Of a DNA stretch of 64,000 nt, positions 30,001 to 37,156 are shown in pieces. Source of the DNA: a virus; IMG/VR virus record IMGVR_UViG_3300025645_000062, positions 1 through 64,000 of that record. The stretch is one strand, 5' to 3'. The notes below the pieces were generated by a model. It was not told where the DNA came from and did not search any database. It was given only the letters and a program-made list of their open reading frames with translations. The stretch's first letter is position 1. Every line of letters begins with the position of its first letter. The position numbers and the translations under genes are program-made.

Positions 30001-30940
30001 TGTCACGAGCACCTTCTTCAGCAAATTGTAAACGTACTTCTTCAAAAGTAGCGTTAGGCATCTTCTTAGTTAATTCTTGAAAGTCACTAGACTGTTTAAG
30101 TACTTCTGGAGTAAGGTTTAATATTGCATCCCGAGTTTGAATAGCATTATTGGTACCCTCGGACACACCTGTATAAACTGCACCTGTTATTCCACCTGCT
30201 TTAGTTGCAGCTTTTTGCCCTGCTTTAGCTATAAAAGCTTTTGAAGCAGCACTTTCAGCCACACTTTTACCTAACTTTTTCTTTATTCCCGACTTAACTG
30301 CAACTTTTGCAGCTCCACCAATAATACCACCAGTTGCAGCCATCGCAACTAGGTCAGCAGAACTCTTAGCAGCCTCAGAAACAGCAGCTAATGGATTAGT
30401 TATGTAATCACCAACCGTACCAAAGAACTCGCTTAGAGACTCTCCTGCGGAGATGTTACCATCACCCATTTGTATAGCTTTGCGTTCTGCAGCAGCATTA
30501 ACAATATTTGCTTTAGCTTGACGTAAATCCATTGAATATTCTTTTTCGGATTCTTCAGCTTCAGCTTGCTGAGTAGCAACACCTTCCCAACCAAATTTAG
30601 ATAAAGCATCTGAATTAACTGCATCCCCTATTAAACCTGTTACACCATAACCTGTTTGAGCAAGCCTATCACCAAATGCAATACCAAGGTCAGTACCTAA
30701 ATCTTCCATGGTTCCTTGGTTTCTTGTTGCCTTAAATATTCTCTGTTGGTTGAGAAAGTTTCTCATGTCTAGTGAATTAGCCGTAGGATTTTGAACCATG
30801 AACTCCTCAAGAGGAGCTACTAGTTGAGCATCGGTAAAAGCAGTTTGTTTTTTAAGATGAGCTTGACCCACCGCCTCTGCTTTCGCAGAAGTGATGTTTA
30901 AATTCATTGTGCGTTGGAAGAGATTGTCAGGTGTAACCAT
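18041..30940 (-). CDS. Giant virion RNA polymerase, N4 gp50-like, 4299 aa
   Basis: The T7-type polymerase motifs are readable and correctly spaced: SANGR (R2126, TxxGR motif), EVDGKTNG (D2263, motif A), R2362-x3-K2366 to Y2374-G2375 (motif B), and VYDAQD (D2629, motif C). Spacings of 137, 103 and 263 are close to those of N4 vRNAP (about 135, 111 and 281). The long flanks should form virion and injection domains. Two HExxH motifs occur: HELLH at 1171-1175 and HELTH at 2999-3003. A Gly/Ala-rich stretch near residues 390-420 could insert in membranes. The protein is packaged and injected, then transcribes early genes from hairpin promoters. It is about 800 residues longer than the N4 protein, the excess mostly N-terminal. 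Confidence 0.95.
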   Translation of the reverse strand: MVTPDNLFQRTMNLNITSAKAEAVGQAHLKKQTAFTDAQLVAPLEEFMVQNPTANSLDMRNFLNQQRIFKATRNQGTMEDLGTDLGIAFGDRLAQTGYGVTGLIGDAVNSDALSKFGWEGVATQQAEAEESEKEYSMDLRQAKANIVNAAAERKAIQMGDGNISAGESLSEFFGTVGDYITNPLAAVSEAAKSSADLVAMAATGGIIGGAAKVAVKSGIKKKLGKSVAESAASKAFIAKAGQKAATKAGGITGAVYTGVSEGTNNAIQTRDAILNLTPEVLKQSSDFQELTKKMPNATFEEVRLQFAEEGARDTAIISGSIAALVGKATGAADTFGNVLNKGVKKGIIKSTAKGAAVEAVEETVQSGAGQLVSNIQVKEGDESKDALEGVGESAGAGLAAGGLSGGVMAGAGRTVTKAVEKLSQARVDQNSTELAEAVQELQEENNNATIKNKEPEAGTSKAEPNNVIERYAPERAPVEDEVEVASRTKEVIDTYSNYETDNAEVKSYVNSVLEHTLNTDLSEENLRKDGKDFEAIGQSLYKAQTDNTDLTVAGVKLLSNSDLSEKDAQTIANLATTLNPLDSAKADYNTVAKVINNIEVGDTEQLVMSLIKQKTELGQDSSTAQVDALIETIGDVVLYSEDKLSQLSGETLDLFAQSTQDVDKQKLFEFVSTLRANEVDTKGKPLTGTERVRAELFGSKGDRTLGKHVDTFLTALGKGNTQEAEAVYDLFIGYLQSNQTGKLAALEGLKADPSLGKAVWDTSGAMGKGSKSFTYKGMGRLQRTIDAVSKDLDTLNQIDTLARDILDPEGKKVEEEVVTKPTTESPMGTLTSTDRKGRTRTFFKNTKVSDDGITTTTFSSNRSDKPTTQRDITSVGIVVGLEGTGYEVALDSLPEDTVITKISEIREGSDGRITATVTLTDNDGNVIQHDAQVVLRKKAEPTKVVLAGSGRLTTELLNKDQRKSDQANKFIGFGAKDTSTEEYRLAWGEKANTGVYSADDTVFVSVNGKNGKKFSAQSATAKEVNKAVEAGATIIADNFEARNRSYNKTGEGRLAQYLSFKGYEEVDSGSGVWSKIKEDNKASTSVVTNGAEILTVQIESGVYGNLTEVAEALKNALPKDTEVIYVEPNSDKLIKHSDGSHALGTYKATEGKVYIANNITDPKLKGEVILHELLHSFLWNSAKPKESNTPEQKVFYTQITNLLKQVKKQASKEDAIKWAYPLNNIQEFIVMGMSNTDFINYLGSVKVNKLNSSFLDTFVKHIVELLGVSSKSVTALSQLIQANMSMIAPTKQEVFKVKTKVLHTLTPTDILSGSVLATPAVVTGISEITGVEENVIKNMPAEEILKLILGKMKNIPLSSKGTIYANIVKSGLLTDANKSIWFDAYKLFLADAPFVSSQEDRTTEALKAYSEVLTEEVKQLAAEEVIASEAAAESFTAMNDLLPEPLERISGSVVEQKKYITKRRAFASMYQEIRTLRKRLGQLSKAYVVNNTLRKKLKGEAARAKVTSKTNREDVAAKQLEVKSNLNEIKLERVELVTQVKELEEALKNSILLFNKVRSKYFVAEEVSQKTTEVKVAKQQSARMAKEGKTSYDMEAATHSQYSRINSIAETIAIAKYNLDILAVAIGMKPAVLKAIVRGETKSTKSISQQIADEIKTNILSKDAAKSTVEAYIQDSIFTLGSLVEESLVGKRGGKKRLGIKTLPAIQESFRQKFAKDIRTMPDGHPAKALLNSLKEDNPLKTSLGSFKESALWDMSSILNLTSDNTVAMAEFAEKHDVLVEDVMALVQDYAQFKTKFENNIHQAIKSTPLNTSVNMGRVSVLLIDEYGNIPEHFIQTSFLSYAEGMEYIGHTKYLPRKQLKMYVEKIDRGNTSLQSTFAGKGTFIPDSVISGAVARNTKLVEAYDQNQYLPALNTFLASAVTRMIGDTKGVDMVTVKHNNKSYYGYTRNPEVNLSSLLLKGDTKILKAEYGVKRNRLNHIGTPPNTDYSHLPVKAREMAELTESTPFYLDNVKFELMLKSVLVKVDGKTDLKATATAFVEQYLHEPEDIDILGGTRLINKVETTILPLNVNDQLAKIGKKEGYKAEFTSAYALYIRLQEESSNEKSPYYKKSVPIYYSSFFSANGRQFFEGEVNPQANKLHRILVRTSFNRGNIKVHGSRAKLVKNYKSNPTSALKHYVLALGLGLGVKVDKQSNEISLKETFAKLFLLGKEIKLSKAKTIPEFLAWQREESLNYKAPTVEYIEALDSIFNGYTQKPLPIEVDGKTNGVFHSNWAYGMGIVDAKGYDLKRLLAMGGLKDSLDATDTHHDPAMMDMYQTISGEATNNLKNMKANDELSDDTAKAWAFLKDQVSFVGFGEIFERNASKAGVTSTVYGGSLKALVSGLIYGAKSGEGFLAKFYMDVSAAIGTPINSPERIQLKGWNDVFWEGNSVPVMDDVKLSNYTLTDKQQEDITKHVKETLGKSIDRAISDVLYRSKDVTDQVTMATGTMVALYNMAQVKLTKAVIKKRKLPPTASLSKEDLSKIKQALSSMFPEMDLAIEGLTFLNKRARAQDSKQQQGTTIPVFSVDTESDILAKTPEDVHTGAAPLKEAGVTANPNGIISIDAEMQRLTTKLMKAVTGTLHLNVYDAQDISSGSEAVLGAFITNLAETLTIMQADPVKEVADTLTGVLEASAKPLLFEGEVIITGLNSLLESGTAEFTTDYAEFLNELSTELGGRTTAGDYTNLLGSGDIAQHLQRLQQKLNRTAKQGEISRLDYVAKSDGGIKVHQLAGIDGTAILINSDGSFNWSQMQQESGLSDAKIDKLKTLPEIVEFEKSFKNRIATQDSLSLEVPILENVPEKSEKSHKVSMMEKLAGIILSKGTFKDFSKEKGFTEIKITTEVLKDFNLNRVNLGAKIDKDSGLPASLNTTLFQVNPVWNRKNKEYDYSNITKSNLNGQVIRIVDKKYFTKYGLTTNIKGRHVIEKSAPNAKTGLITFTPIIYIPEGISIAEAMTAMQHELTHANMVGGLNNIIGGNGTSKQNKLYAAFKQDMQKFLTLSEDTLVSKPTLHNLWLVLQDINNTVSKTDSDRVRKEYMLIQEYAAHLNQNPEDMSVDSYLREDITDQVGTEVVGIIGAILQSLTKLLSSLVGSWINPADFPKNNDNSVNRVTLLQAFMFEMGKTSNIVKTTDKTFPITDVPLNSEDRLNNRFTDRSYTTEETNRLAQLRDKVMNAISGLEIGIKELIDNNDDIGGIKKSDTKAYKEFIKYTNVLKDSTSKLRILSAKGALTDAEVEILSQLTGVLSIGRDNKYYQRRHLDKIYLQASKTIKVSDLVPASIKESDPSYVTHLRMAADVHTLLFKTDDVNRVARFAAYSEVSPELKAALKTVDIKEATPTHSNWFEKVRQVIRDAVVKSANALSGIRAGDASLQTQMTIDNMFLSKKLFDNKFNNKLVNYERKLDASFQFVGKQFAKTARVVISKISGKEIPQGLSVSDMILDYTPRGEGETTVPGFWRNNLLEMLKRTQSHSVKVDRRVDIGKSKVDAVHTGTARGIKNILTDIFSKTLTKDESKAIVEGDIKADLGSLIEEHGMSVKDVQMLLEDASTRNTRINILQNQILNTTVPNVTKAHQTMMINEAKALGYRLVQGGATRGMGYPNAYSISRLTGTSAEVEYSPTLDSTLVPMLDQLAALSAIQYMDSGTREILAELYDSQGDAFNVIHAQIKANQTDLVNRYGLGILNQVPKGNTPDITDVNTNIRIVSKSQLAEFPSHEVLHEVAAPHSDEKHYVIYNEVGGAVPYVSGAISLIDSSISLAAKGAVRSEGLNLWDSGEITSNNAKAYTAAMSSKIREPSPIDKGGYVPNLNQSGQIVSYKYELPRAEYTRLAGVSGDWSDMLSEYAGRLQAEKLGTFNNVELVKELYAEYTSSSNKKAWVRVSVDSPNRQVREAWQLAPQEMKDTAKTYFGEPVIYVHRDDINQALGFREVSIKALFRPKGFDEETYMRTVTELMKKIFHPKLINILRKAELGTQEVVSIGKDLVVVKSVVVPAANLMSNINQLVGRGVPVEDVYSNGLLGVNAKREYDTISERLYILQAKLKIVTDVEEKAKLNSEFVLLKQSRESNPLFRLISEEGMNPSVIEELGEESKRDGFRKKFLENLSAKFEDALPENNAFVNVGKEVAITQDSSVYKLLNEGLELGDFVSKFILYTHLTTQEGMSHEDAIEQARSEFINYNRNQNPLMDYANKLGVTPFFKYFMRKHPVMWATIKKSPSRTIVQILAAIQLGVPSLFETSLINKDLVAATGTVNFLGMASDAHLLL

Positions 30941-30964
30941 TAAGAGTCTGCCTTAGTTTTATGT

Positions 30965-32302
30965 TTAGTTTGTACCTATTTGCAGGTTAAATAGGTTTTG
31001 CTTTGCTTGCATAGTATTTATATCAGTTAAGTTCTTAGTTTTAAGTTCACTTAAATCTGTATCTTTTTGACGTATAACTATGGAATCATCTGTTGCTTTC
31101 TTTACAGCTGCTTCCATATCATCAGGGTCAATCGCCCCAAGTGAAAACCAAGGGTCACCATGAACCGCATCACCCTGCGAAATAGCTTGGGAGATAATAT
31201 AATTATCCCACTTATCATCGCCTATAGGAAGTAGTGGTTGTTTTTTTGCTTTTCTTGCTTTGTTAGCTTCTACTAATTTACCTGTAATAATCTTTCGCAT
31301 CTTAGGTACTAAATTCTGTACTTCAATTTGAACCGCAGTCATATCATCTTTATTGACTCGGTTATTACCTGCTAAAGCCTGACTAATAACATTTTGACCT
31401 GTTTGAGAAGGGTCTGTTGCATAGTTACGATACTCGGTCATACGATTAACTAAACCCTGATCATCACCTGTAATCGCTTTAACCTGTGCCGCATAATCTC
31501 TTTCTACAGCAGCTTGTTTATTAGACATACCTGTAGTCTGTGCTTGAGTAGGAACAAGACTTTGGTTCAACGCTGTTGCTTTATTTTGTAAATAGTTAGG
31601 TATTTGAGTAATATCAATATCATCTTGACCTGACTCATTAGTAAGACTTAAACGCGCTTTTTCTGTTACCCTTGCATTAAGAACTTGCAGCTGCTCCTGA
31701 AGTCCTTTGAAATTAGCAAGTAAATCAGCATCGTCTTGAGTACCATTTTTACCTATAACAAAGTTACCATCTTGGGGTATAATTGTACCTTTCTCTACTC
31801 CCTCAATTAGGCTTGTACGAGTTTTAAGTAGATTTGCACCTATCTTATCAGCTTCAGCTCCAACACCTGTTAAAAACTTCTGAGTGTTTATACCAACCCG
31901 CTTAGCAAGAGCACTGTCATCCAACTCCTGTTGATAACGTAGTTCAGCAACATTACTATTTCGGGTACGAGCTGTTTCTTGCTGGTTCTCAAAGTTTTGT
32001 TGCGCAGCATCTGCATCTAATCCTATTTGCTTTTCAGCTAAACGACTGTCCATTGTAAGTGCGTCATAGCCACCACCGAGAGCACTAGCAGCTAAAGCTA
32101 GACCTTCACCCCGTACAGGGGCAAAGTCTATTGTAGCTCGTTGTGCGGCTATAGGGGACAGTTGAGATGAACCTTGATTTCGTTGTTGTAGCTTACGTTG
32201 AATTAACTGTTCAACATCACTCATACCAGTAGATTGCCCAGAACCACCTAATCGAGACTCAAATAAATTACTAACTAAACCTTCATATTGTTCATCTTTC
32301 AT
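30965..32302 (-). CDS. Virion protein, probably co-ejected, 445 aa
   Basis: It lies directly upstream (in transcription) of the virion polymerase and overlaps the stop of the next gene by one base. The sequence is Gln/Ala/Asp-rich and mostly helical, with long coiled-coil-like parts (NFENQQETARTRNSNVAELRY style) and no catalytic motif. By position it corresponds to the N4 gp51-gp52 group of virion proteins. The exact orthologue is uncertain. Confidence 0.75.
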   Translation of the reverse strand: MKDEQYEGLVSNLFESRLGGSGQSTGMSDVEQLIQRKLQQRNQGSSQLSPIAAQRATIDFAPVRGEGLALAASALGGGYDALTMDSRLAEKQIGLDADAAQQNFENQQETARTRNSNVAELRYQQELDDSALAKRVGINTQKFLTGVGAEADKIGANLLKTRTSLIEGVEKGTIIPQDGNFVIGKNGTQDDADLLANFKGLQEQLQVLNARVTEKARLSLTNESGQDDIDITQIPNYLQNKATALNQSLVPTQAQTTGMSNKQAAVERDYAAQVKAITGDDQGLVNRMTEYRNYATDPSQTGQNVISQALAGNNRVNKDDMTAVQIEVQNLVPKMRKIITGKLVEANKARKAKKQPLLPIGDDKWDNYIISQAISQGDAVHGDPWFSLGAIDPDDMEAAVKKATDDSIVIRQKDTDLSELKTKNLTDINTMQAKQNLFNLQIGTN

Positions 32303-33216
32303 TAGCTGTATCCTTTAACTGAATTACGTATCTTGTTATTTTTTAGAAGCATATCTAGTTCTTCTTGCCTTTGACCTAAAGCTTGTCTTCCTTGGCTCAA
32401 CTGCTCTTTTTGCATACTTCTGTCATTAAAGAAACCAGCAAGACCTAACCCAAACTGACCTGCTGACTGTATTCCCTTCAATTTAGCTTCTGCAGAAAGA
32501 TCATCCCAAAAATTATTTCCGCCTTCTCCGCCTTCGTAATTAGCGTTATACATATCATCAAAATCTATGTCTTCCTGTGTAATTTTCCCATTATTGTAAG
32601 GCATTTGGGTAGTATTACTGCCTCCTATAGTAGTTCCCCATCCATTTTTAGGTTCAGCTGTAAAAGATTCTTTTGAAAACATACCATTAAAATCCATAGC
32701 TTGAAACGGCTGCTGTTGTTGAGCAAAAAAGTTATTATCTGTTCCAGATGTAGATACACCTGACATTGGATTAACTGTAACAGGTGTAGGGTTAAGTGCA
32801 TATGGCGCACCTAATCCAGCCTGATTACCATTTGAACCTGTCCCCATAAAACTATCTACACCAAACTGCTGGTTCATATTACTTGCAACATTTGCATAAT
32901 TTCCAATAGGAGCAGATCCGTTTAAAGGGTATGTATTAACGGGAACATCATTGCTGTTCAAAGTCATTGGACTTCCCATCTTGTTTTGTCTTGGGGTATT
33001 TACAGAATTTTTATAAGCATCCATAAACTCAACTCCAGCTTGTTGAGTAACTTGATCATTTAAAGCCTTAAATCTTACACGTTGGGCATCTTGCGCTGCA
33101 CGGTTATTACCTACGCTAAACTTAGACATAAAGTCTTCTAAACCAAAATTAGTTTCACCAAAAACATTACTATTAGGTTGTAACCAAGGTTGATAGTTGT
33201 TTTTAAAATCTGCCAT
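32302..33216 (-). CDS. Virion-associated protein, Asn/Gln/Gly-rich, 304 aa
   Basis: It has a low-complexity Asn/Gly/Gln/Pro-rich body (about residues 60-200), an acidic GGEGGNNFWDD stretch, and a C-terminal Gly/Phe helix (GQFGLGLAGFF) followed by a Gln/Arg-rich coiled coil. Such composition is common in internal or ejected podovirus proteins. It lies between two other virion genes, and its start and the flanking stop share bases with the neighbour (TAATG). Confidence 0.7.
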   Translation of the reverse strand: MADFKNNYQPWLQPNSNVFGETNFGLEDFMSKFSVGNNRAAQDAQRVRFKALNDQVTQQAGVEFMDAYKNSVNTPRQNKMGSPMTLNSNDVPVNTYPLNGSAPIGNYANVASNMNQQFGVDSFMGTGSNGNQAGLGAPYALNPTPVTVNPMSGVSTSGTDNNFFAQQQQPFQAMDFNGMFSKESFTAEPKNGWGTTIGGSNTTQMPYNNGKITQEDIDFDDMYNANYEGGEGGNNFWDDLSAEAKLKGIQSAGQFGLGLAGFFNDRSMQKEQLSQGRQALGQRQEELDMLLKNNKIRNSVKGYS

Positions 33217-33226
33217 TATTTATTCC

Positions 33227-35272
33227 TTACGCAAGTATTCTTGCAGAGTTAATTGGGGAGTATACTCTACCAGTATAACGCATGGCATCGGTATAATCTT
33301 GGGTTGCTCTAATGAGTAAATCATTATTTTGTATTGTCCCTAATGTATTTGCTACATAAAGGTTAGTACCTAAAATTTTATTCGTATCCTGAAGCTGTGA
33401 AGCTACAACTATACCAGATATATCATCAAATCCAATTAAGTCATTTAACTTCTCTATTTCAGCTATTTCTTTTTCAATTTCATTACTTAATGCAGTATAT
33501 TCTTTCATCTGCTCCATAGCACTACTTCTTTGATATGCTCTTGCTGTATCTAAAGCTAAGTTAACATATTGTGTAGTAGTAAGTACTGTAGCTGCAGTGT
33601 CTACTGCAGTAGTTACAACTTCAGCACCTTTTACTACAGCTTCCGCAGTTGTAGCTGCACTTGTTATAGCATTTGTTAATTTACCTGTAGCATAATATGC
33701 AACAATTACTGCTAACACTGCACCAAGTTCTTCACCAAAAACGTCTTGTAAAATTTTAGTAATAACTGGTGTAAGTGCTTGCATAACTAACATTACAGCA
33801 ATTTTTATTGCGACTTGAGTTAATACGTGTAAAGTTGCTCCTACAGGAGGGTAAAGTATTGTAATAACAATCTGTACAATAAACACAATAATACTGAACC
33901 AGTTAGTTTTATGTTTAACTCTAAGTTTGTCATTTAACTGCATACGTACAGCAACATTAATTAAATCATGTCCCTTGATCTTACCCATCTGCTTAAACAC
34001 TTCTCGGTGTAAAGGAGCTGTTACTTTTTCACCATCTTGCGTAGCGTCTTCTGGCTCAAATAATTCCTCTGCAGTGTAATAAGTAGTTTTTCCTACTACA
34101 TCAGATGAAAAACCTAAACCTCTTATTTCAACCTGAGTATATGTCCCATTAGAATTTTGTCTCCTGTAGTAAACACTTGAATCAGAAAAATAATTACGTC
34201 CTAAAGTTTTACGGGGTAAAACCTCCATTGAAGTAGTGTAACTACCATTTTTAAGTAATTTATTTTTATCGTCTCTAAGGTTACCTTGTACAATACTTTC
34301 CTTGATATACGACCAAGACAAAACGTTTGTAAAGTTTTCTTCTTCAATGGTAACGTTATTTCTAGGAGGTAATATATTACGCTCATTAGCTTCTTCCCAC
34401 TGATCATATTCACTTTTTACCACGCGAGAAGTTTTACTCATTTCTTCAAAATACCTAAATAAATACTCTTTTCCTACTTTGCTAGTTGTGTTTAAAGGCA
34501 CTCCTAAATAAATGTAGGCTTCTTCTAAAGGATTAGGTTTTCCGTCATGTTCATTTTTATCTGACATTTTTTGAACATTGTCACCTAATTCTTTTGGATT
34601 TAAACCAAGGTAACGGCAAGCTTTACGAATATCTTTTTTATATAAAGGATTGTCATCCCATCTTTCCCCATCTACCCTAAAAGGAATAATAGGGTAATAC
34701 GGGCTTGAAGCAGAACCTGCAGTTAAACTTAAAAACTCAAAATTATCAGGTGTAGCATCTGCAGAGTTAAACCACCATAAGTAATATACATCTGGGTCAG
34801 TATCTTTAACATACTCCACTATGTAGTACATACCTGAACCAAATTCAAATGATACTCTTGAGTTAGGTTCAGTTAAATCATTAGGTAAATTTGGTGTAGC
34901 AGGAATAGTCCATTCTTTGCCTACATCTGTAGATGGGTTTGCATTTTGATCCAGTGTAACGTAAGTAACGGTTATTGCTTCACCTTGTTCTTTACTAATA
35001 ATCATCTCAATATAATCACGAGTTTTGATTGATACATTTTTTGTATACTGTTGAGCTAACCCCCATTGGTACTTCCCACTTGCACCGTATTTATAAAACT
35101 TTTCTATATTTTTAACATCTGAATTTAAAATATTTTCCAGCAAAGTACCTGATAAGCTTCTGTTTGAAGCAGTAGCACTTACTATAGACTGTTTAAGCAT
35201 CCCTGCAGTATTTTCATCATACAACGGCATAGTTGAAGTAGTATAATAAGTAGTGCTACCGCCACCAAACAT
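33227..35272 (-). CDS. Virion protein with membrane segments, N4 gp54-like, 681 aa
   Basis: The N-terminal 300 residues look globular and aromatic-rich. From about residue 455 there are three to four hydrophobic segments (WFSIIVFIVQIVITIL, IKIAVMLVMQAL, LGAVLAVIVAYYATG), followed by an Ala/Thr/Val-rich helical end. This fits an ejected protein that spans the host membrane during injection. By position it falls in the N4 gp53-gp54 group. It is transcribed just before the genes described above. Confidence 0.75.
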   Translation of the reverse strand: MFGGGSTTYYTTSTMPLYDENTAGMLKQSIVSATASNRSLSGTLLENILNSDVKNIEKFYKYGASGKYQWGLAQQYTKNVSIKTRDYIEMIISKEQGEAITVTYVTLDQNANPSTDVGKEWTIPATPNLPNDLTEPNSRVSFEFGSGMYYIVEYVKDTDPDVYYLWWFNSADATPDNFEFLSLTAGSASSPYYPIIPFRVDGERWDDNPLYKKDIRKACRYLGLNPKELGDNVQKMSDKNEHDGKPNPLEEAYIYLGVPLNTTSKVGKEYLFRYFEEMSKTSRVVKSEYDQWEEANERNILPPRNNVTIEEENFTNVLSWSYIKESIVQGNLRDDKNKLLKNGSYTTSMEVLPRKTLGRNYFSDSSVYYRRQNSNGTYTQVEIRGLGFSSDVVGKTTYYTAEELFEPEDATQDGEKVTAPLHREVFKQMGKIKGHDLINVAVRMQLNDKLRVKHKTNWFSIIVFIVQIVITILYPPVGATLHVLTQVAIKIAVMLVMQALTPVITKILQDVFGEELGAVLAVIVAYYATGKLTNAITSAATTAEAVVKGAEVVTTAVDTAATVLTTTQYVNLALDTARAYQRSSAMEQMKEYTALSNEIEKEIAEIEKLNDLIGFDDISGIVVASQLQDTNKILGTNLYVANTLGTIQNNDLLIRATQDYTDAMRYTGRVYSPINSARILA

Positions 35273-35296
35273 AAGTGTTACCTTCTAAGTTAAATA

Positions 35297-36241
35297 TTAA
35301 ACAGTTTCAATCGTACGTGGATACGTTATAGGAGAACTATCAACTCTAGGTACACCTACTCCTGTAGAAGGAATTGTATCACTATTGTGTCGAGTTGTTC
35401 CAACACCTGTTAATAACTTATCCATTACATTTCTACCTGTAACAAAGTCATACCCGAAGTTTTCAGGTTGAGCATAAGCATCATCAGAATTACTTGCATA
35501 CATTGTAGCAAACACATCTGTATACATTTTAGCTGCTTTTTGCTCAGCATCTCGTAAAAATGATTCTTTCTGAACAGTCTTAAGACTCATCTCAACACCA
35601 ACTAAACCGCCAATAGTTCCACCATCAGCACCTATAAATGTACCTTCAATCTGAGCTTGTTCAGTTAATTTTTTCTGCTCTAAAATTCCAGTTTCTGCAA
35701 GAGTTTTATTGTAAGCTGCTAAGTTTGTTCCGCCTGTAGGAGTAACCGTTTGATCTTTAGCTGCTTCAATTTGTTCATCAACTAAATCTTCTTGTTTGCC
35801 TACTAAAGCACGTTGCGCAGCTGCTTGTTGTACCTGTTCATTAACTAAAACTGTTTGAGCAGATATTTGAGCTGTCTGGTTTACAAGCATGTCGTATTGC
35901 TTTGGCTGCATAAAATCACGGTTAAACTCAGTCATTGTAAGATCGACTGCAGCTTGACTTTTTTGTGTAACTAAAAGTTCTTTTTGAAGAACTGCCTGTG
36001 CAATTTGTTCGTCCATCAATAACAGCTGTTTATTGGTAGTTTCAAACTGTAACGAGTACTGTGTAGCTACCTGTAATACGTTCTGTAAGGCACCTAAATA
36101 CACTTGTGAGTATGCTTGCTCAGTAATACGACCTTCGCTTAATTCGAGGTGTACATGAGCTTTAACAGTTCTCATGAGTTCATCGAAAATACCATTACCC
36201 GCTATCTCACCTGAAGTAAGTGTTCTTTGACTTATAGACAT
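35297..36241 (-). CDS. Virion protein, Gln-rich coiled coil, 314 aa
   Basis: The first 100 residues resemble the whole of the next protein upstream (36254-36550): both have a GRIT/GRIQ...Y(S/A)QVY core followed by Gln/Leu helices, so the two are paralogues. Residues about 60-170 are a Gln-rich coiled coil (LLLMDEQIAQAVLQKELL). The C-terminal part is Asp/Ser/Thr/Pro-rich. By position it is in the N4 gp55 region. Confidence 0.75.
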   Translation of the reverse strand: MSISQRTLTSGEIAGNGIFDELMRTVKAHVHLELSEGRITEQAYSQVYLGALQNVLQVATQYSLQFETTNKQLLLMDEQIAQAVLQKELLVTQKSQAAVDLTMTEFNRDFMQPKQYDMLVNQTAQISAQTVLVNEQVQQAAAQRALVGKQEDLVDEQIEAAKDQTVTPTGGTNLAAYNKTLAETGILEQKKLTEQAQIEGTFIGADGGTIGGLVGVEMSLKTVQKESFLRDAEQKAAKMYTDVFATMYASNSDDAYAQPENFGYDFVTGRNVMDKLLTGVGTTRHNSDTIPSTGVGVPRVDSSPITYPRTIETV

Positions 36242-36253
36242 TATATTTTCCTC

Positions 36254-36550
36254 TTATGTGTACTGTGCAATACGATTTATACCATGACGTTCTTTCATGA
36301 TAATTAATTGTTCTTCTGCTTGTAGCTTTTGCTCGACAAGTAAATCTACTTGACCTGCAGAAATATCTTTACCTAATAAAAAACTTTGAGCTTGAGCCAT
36401 ACTTGATTGGACAGCTGCAATGTATACCTGAGCATAATCAGTTCCCTGTATACGACCTTTATCAAATTGAGCACTAAGGTGCGTTTCAATATGTGTGAGT
36501 AACTGGCTAGACAAAGTAGTTAACTGTTCAGCAGTATATGTAGTTGTCAT
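36254..36550 (-). CDS. Small virion-type protein paralogous to its neighbour, 98 aa
   Basis: I take the second ATG (36550), which has AGGA eight bases upstream, rather than the ATG at 36559 that overlaps this ribosome site. The whole protein aligns with the N-terminal 100 residues of the 314-aa neighbour: a helix, KGRIQGTDYAQVYIAAVQ, then a Glu/Gln-rich helix. It is probably a duplication that lost or never had the C-terminal part. Confidence 0.75.
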   Translation of the reverse strand: MTTTYTAEQLTTLSSQLLTHIETHLSAQFDKGRIQGTDYAQVYIAAVQSSMAQAQSFLLGKDISAGQVDLLVEQKLQAEEQLIIMKERHGINRIAQYT

Positions 36551-36570
36551 AAATATCATCCTGTAAATAT

Positions 36571-36593
36571 AAAAAAAGGGAGCTAATGCTCCC
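36571..36593 (-). terminator. Strong factor-independent terminator (late strand)
   Basis: On the minus strand GGGAGC and GCTCCC flank an ATTA loop and are followed by seven T. It lies between the 170-aa gene (36620-37132) and the paralogue pair, so expression of the ejected-protein genes is probably lower than that of capsid genes, or they use another promoter. Confidence 0.85.
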
Positions 36594-36619
36594 TAGTATA
36601 TACTGATTTAACTGAAAAA

Positions 36620-37132
36620 CTAAACAGACTGTCGTTTACTTTGATCAGACGCTAATTGATCTAACTCTTTCTGGGTCAAAGCAGGTAATATCTCTAACTG
36701 GAATTCTTTACGCATATTACGCACGGGCACTAGTTTACCGTCAAAATTCTTCTTTTCTTGGACAATTGCATACTCACGAGACTTAATTAAGTTAAGTAGC
36801 ATATGTTCAACATGAGTTTCACTTTCAAAAGGAATGAACCGTGTAATAGTACTAATTACACTATTACCAGTACGGAACCATTCACCTTCAGAATGTTTTT
36901 TGTTTGGGTTTAAGTTTGTTACTCTCACACGAATAAGCTTTGTTGCTTCTCGAATCAGCGAACTATTTTTAGTTAACGTTGACTCCACTTTAGGAGTTGC
37001 AGGAGCAAGTATTCCATTCACTTTTTCACGTAAAGATTTTACACCAATATTTGGGCTATATTTAATACCCATATCATCTGCACGTTCTTTTAGTACTTGT
37101 AGTTCTGTTGGTTGTTCAATTGTATCTGTCAT
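36620..37132 (-). CDS. Capsid-associated protein with LEM/HeH-like N-terminus, 170 aa
   Basis: The N-terminal LKERADDMGIKYSPNIGVKSL segment fits the HeH/LEM helix-extended-helix pattern. A basic, beta-rich C-terminal part follows (IRVRVTNLNPNKKHSEGEWFRTG). Proteins of this kind lie next to the major capsid gene in many podoviruses. It is boxed between two terminators (37157-37189 and 36571-36593), so it is regulated as its own unit or through readthrough from the capsid gene. Confidence 0.7.
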   Translation of the reverse strand: MTDTIEQPTELQVLKERADDMGIKYSPNIGVKSLREKVNGILAPATPKVESTLTKNSSLIREATKLIRVRVTNLNPNKKHSEGEWFRTGNSVISTITRFIPFESETHVEHMLLNLIKSREYAIVQEKKNFDGKLVPVRNMRKEFQLEILPALTQKELDQLASDQSKRQSV

Positions 37133-37156
37133 GGTTAGAGTCCTTGGATACTGTTT

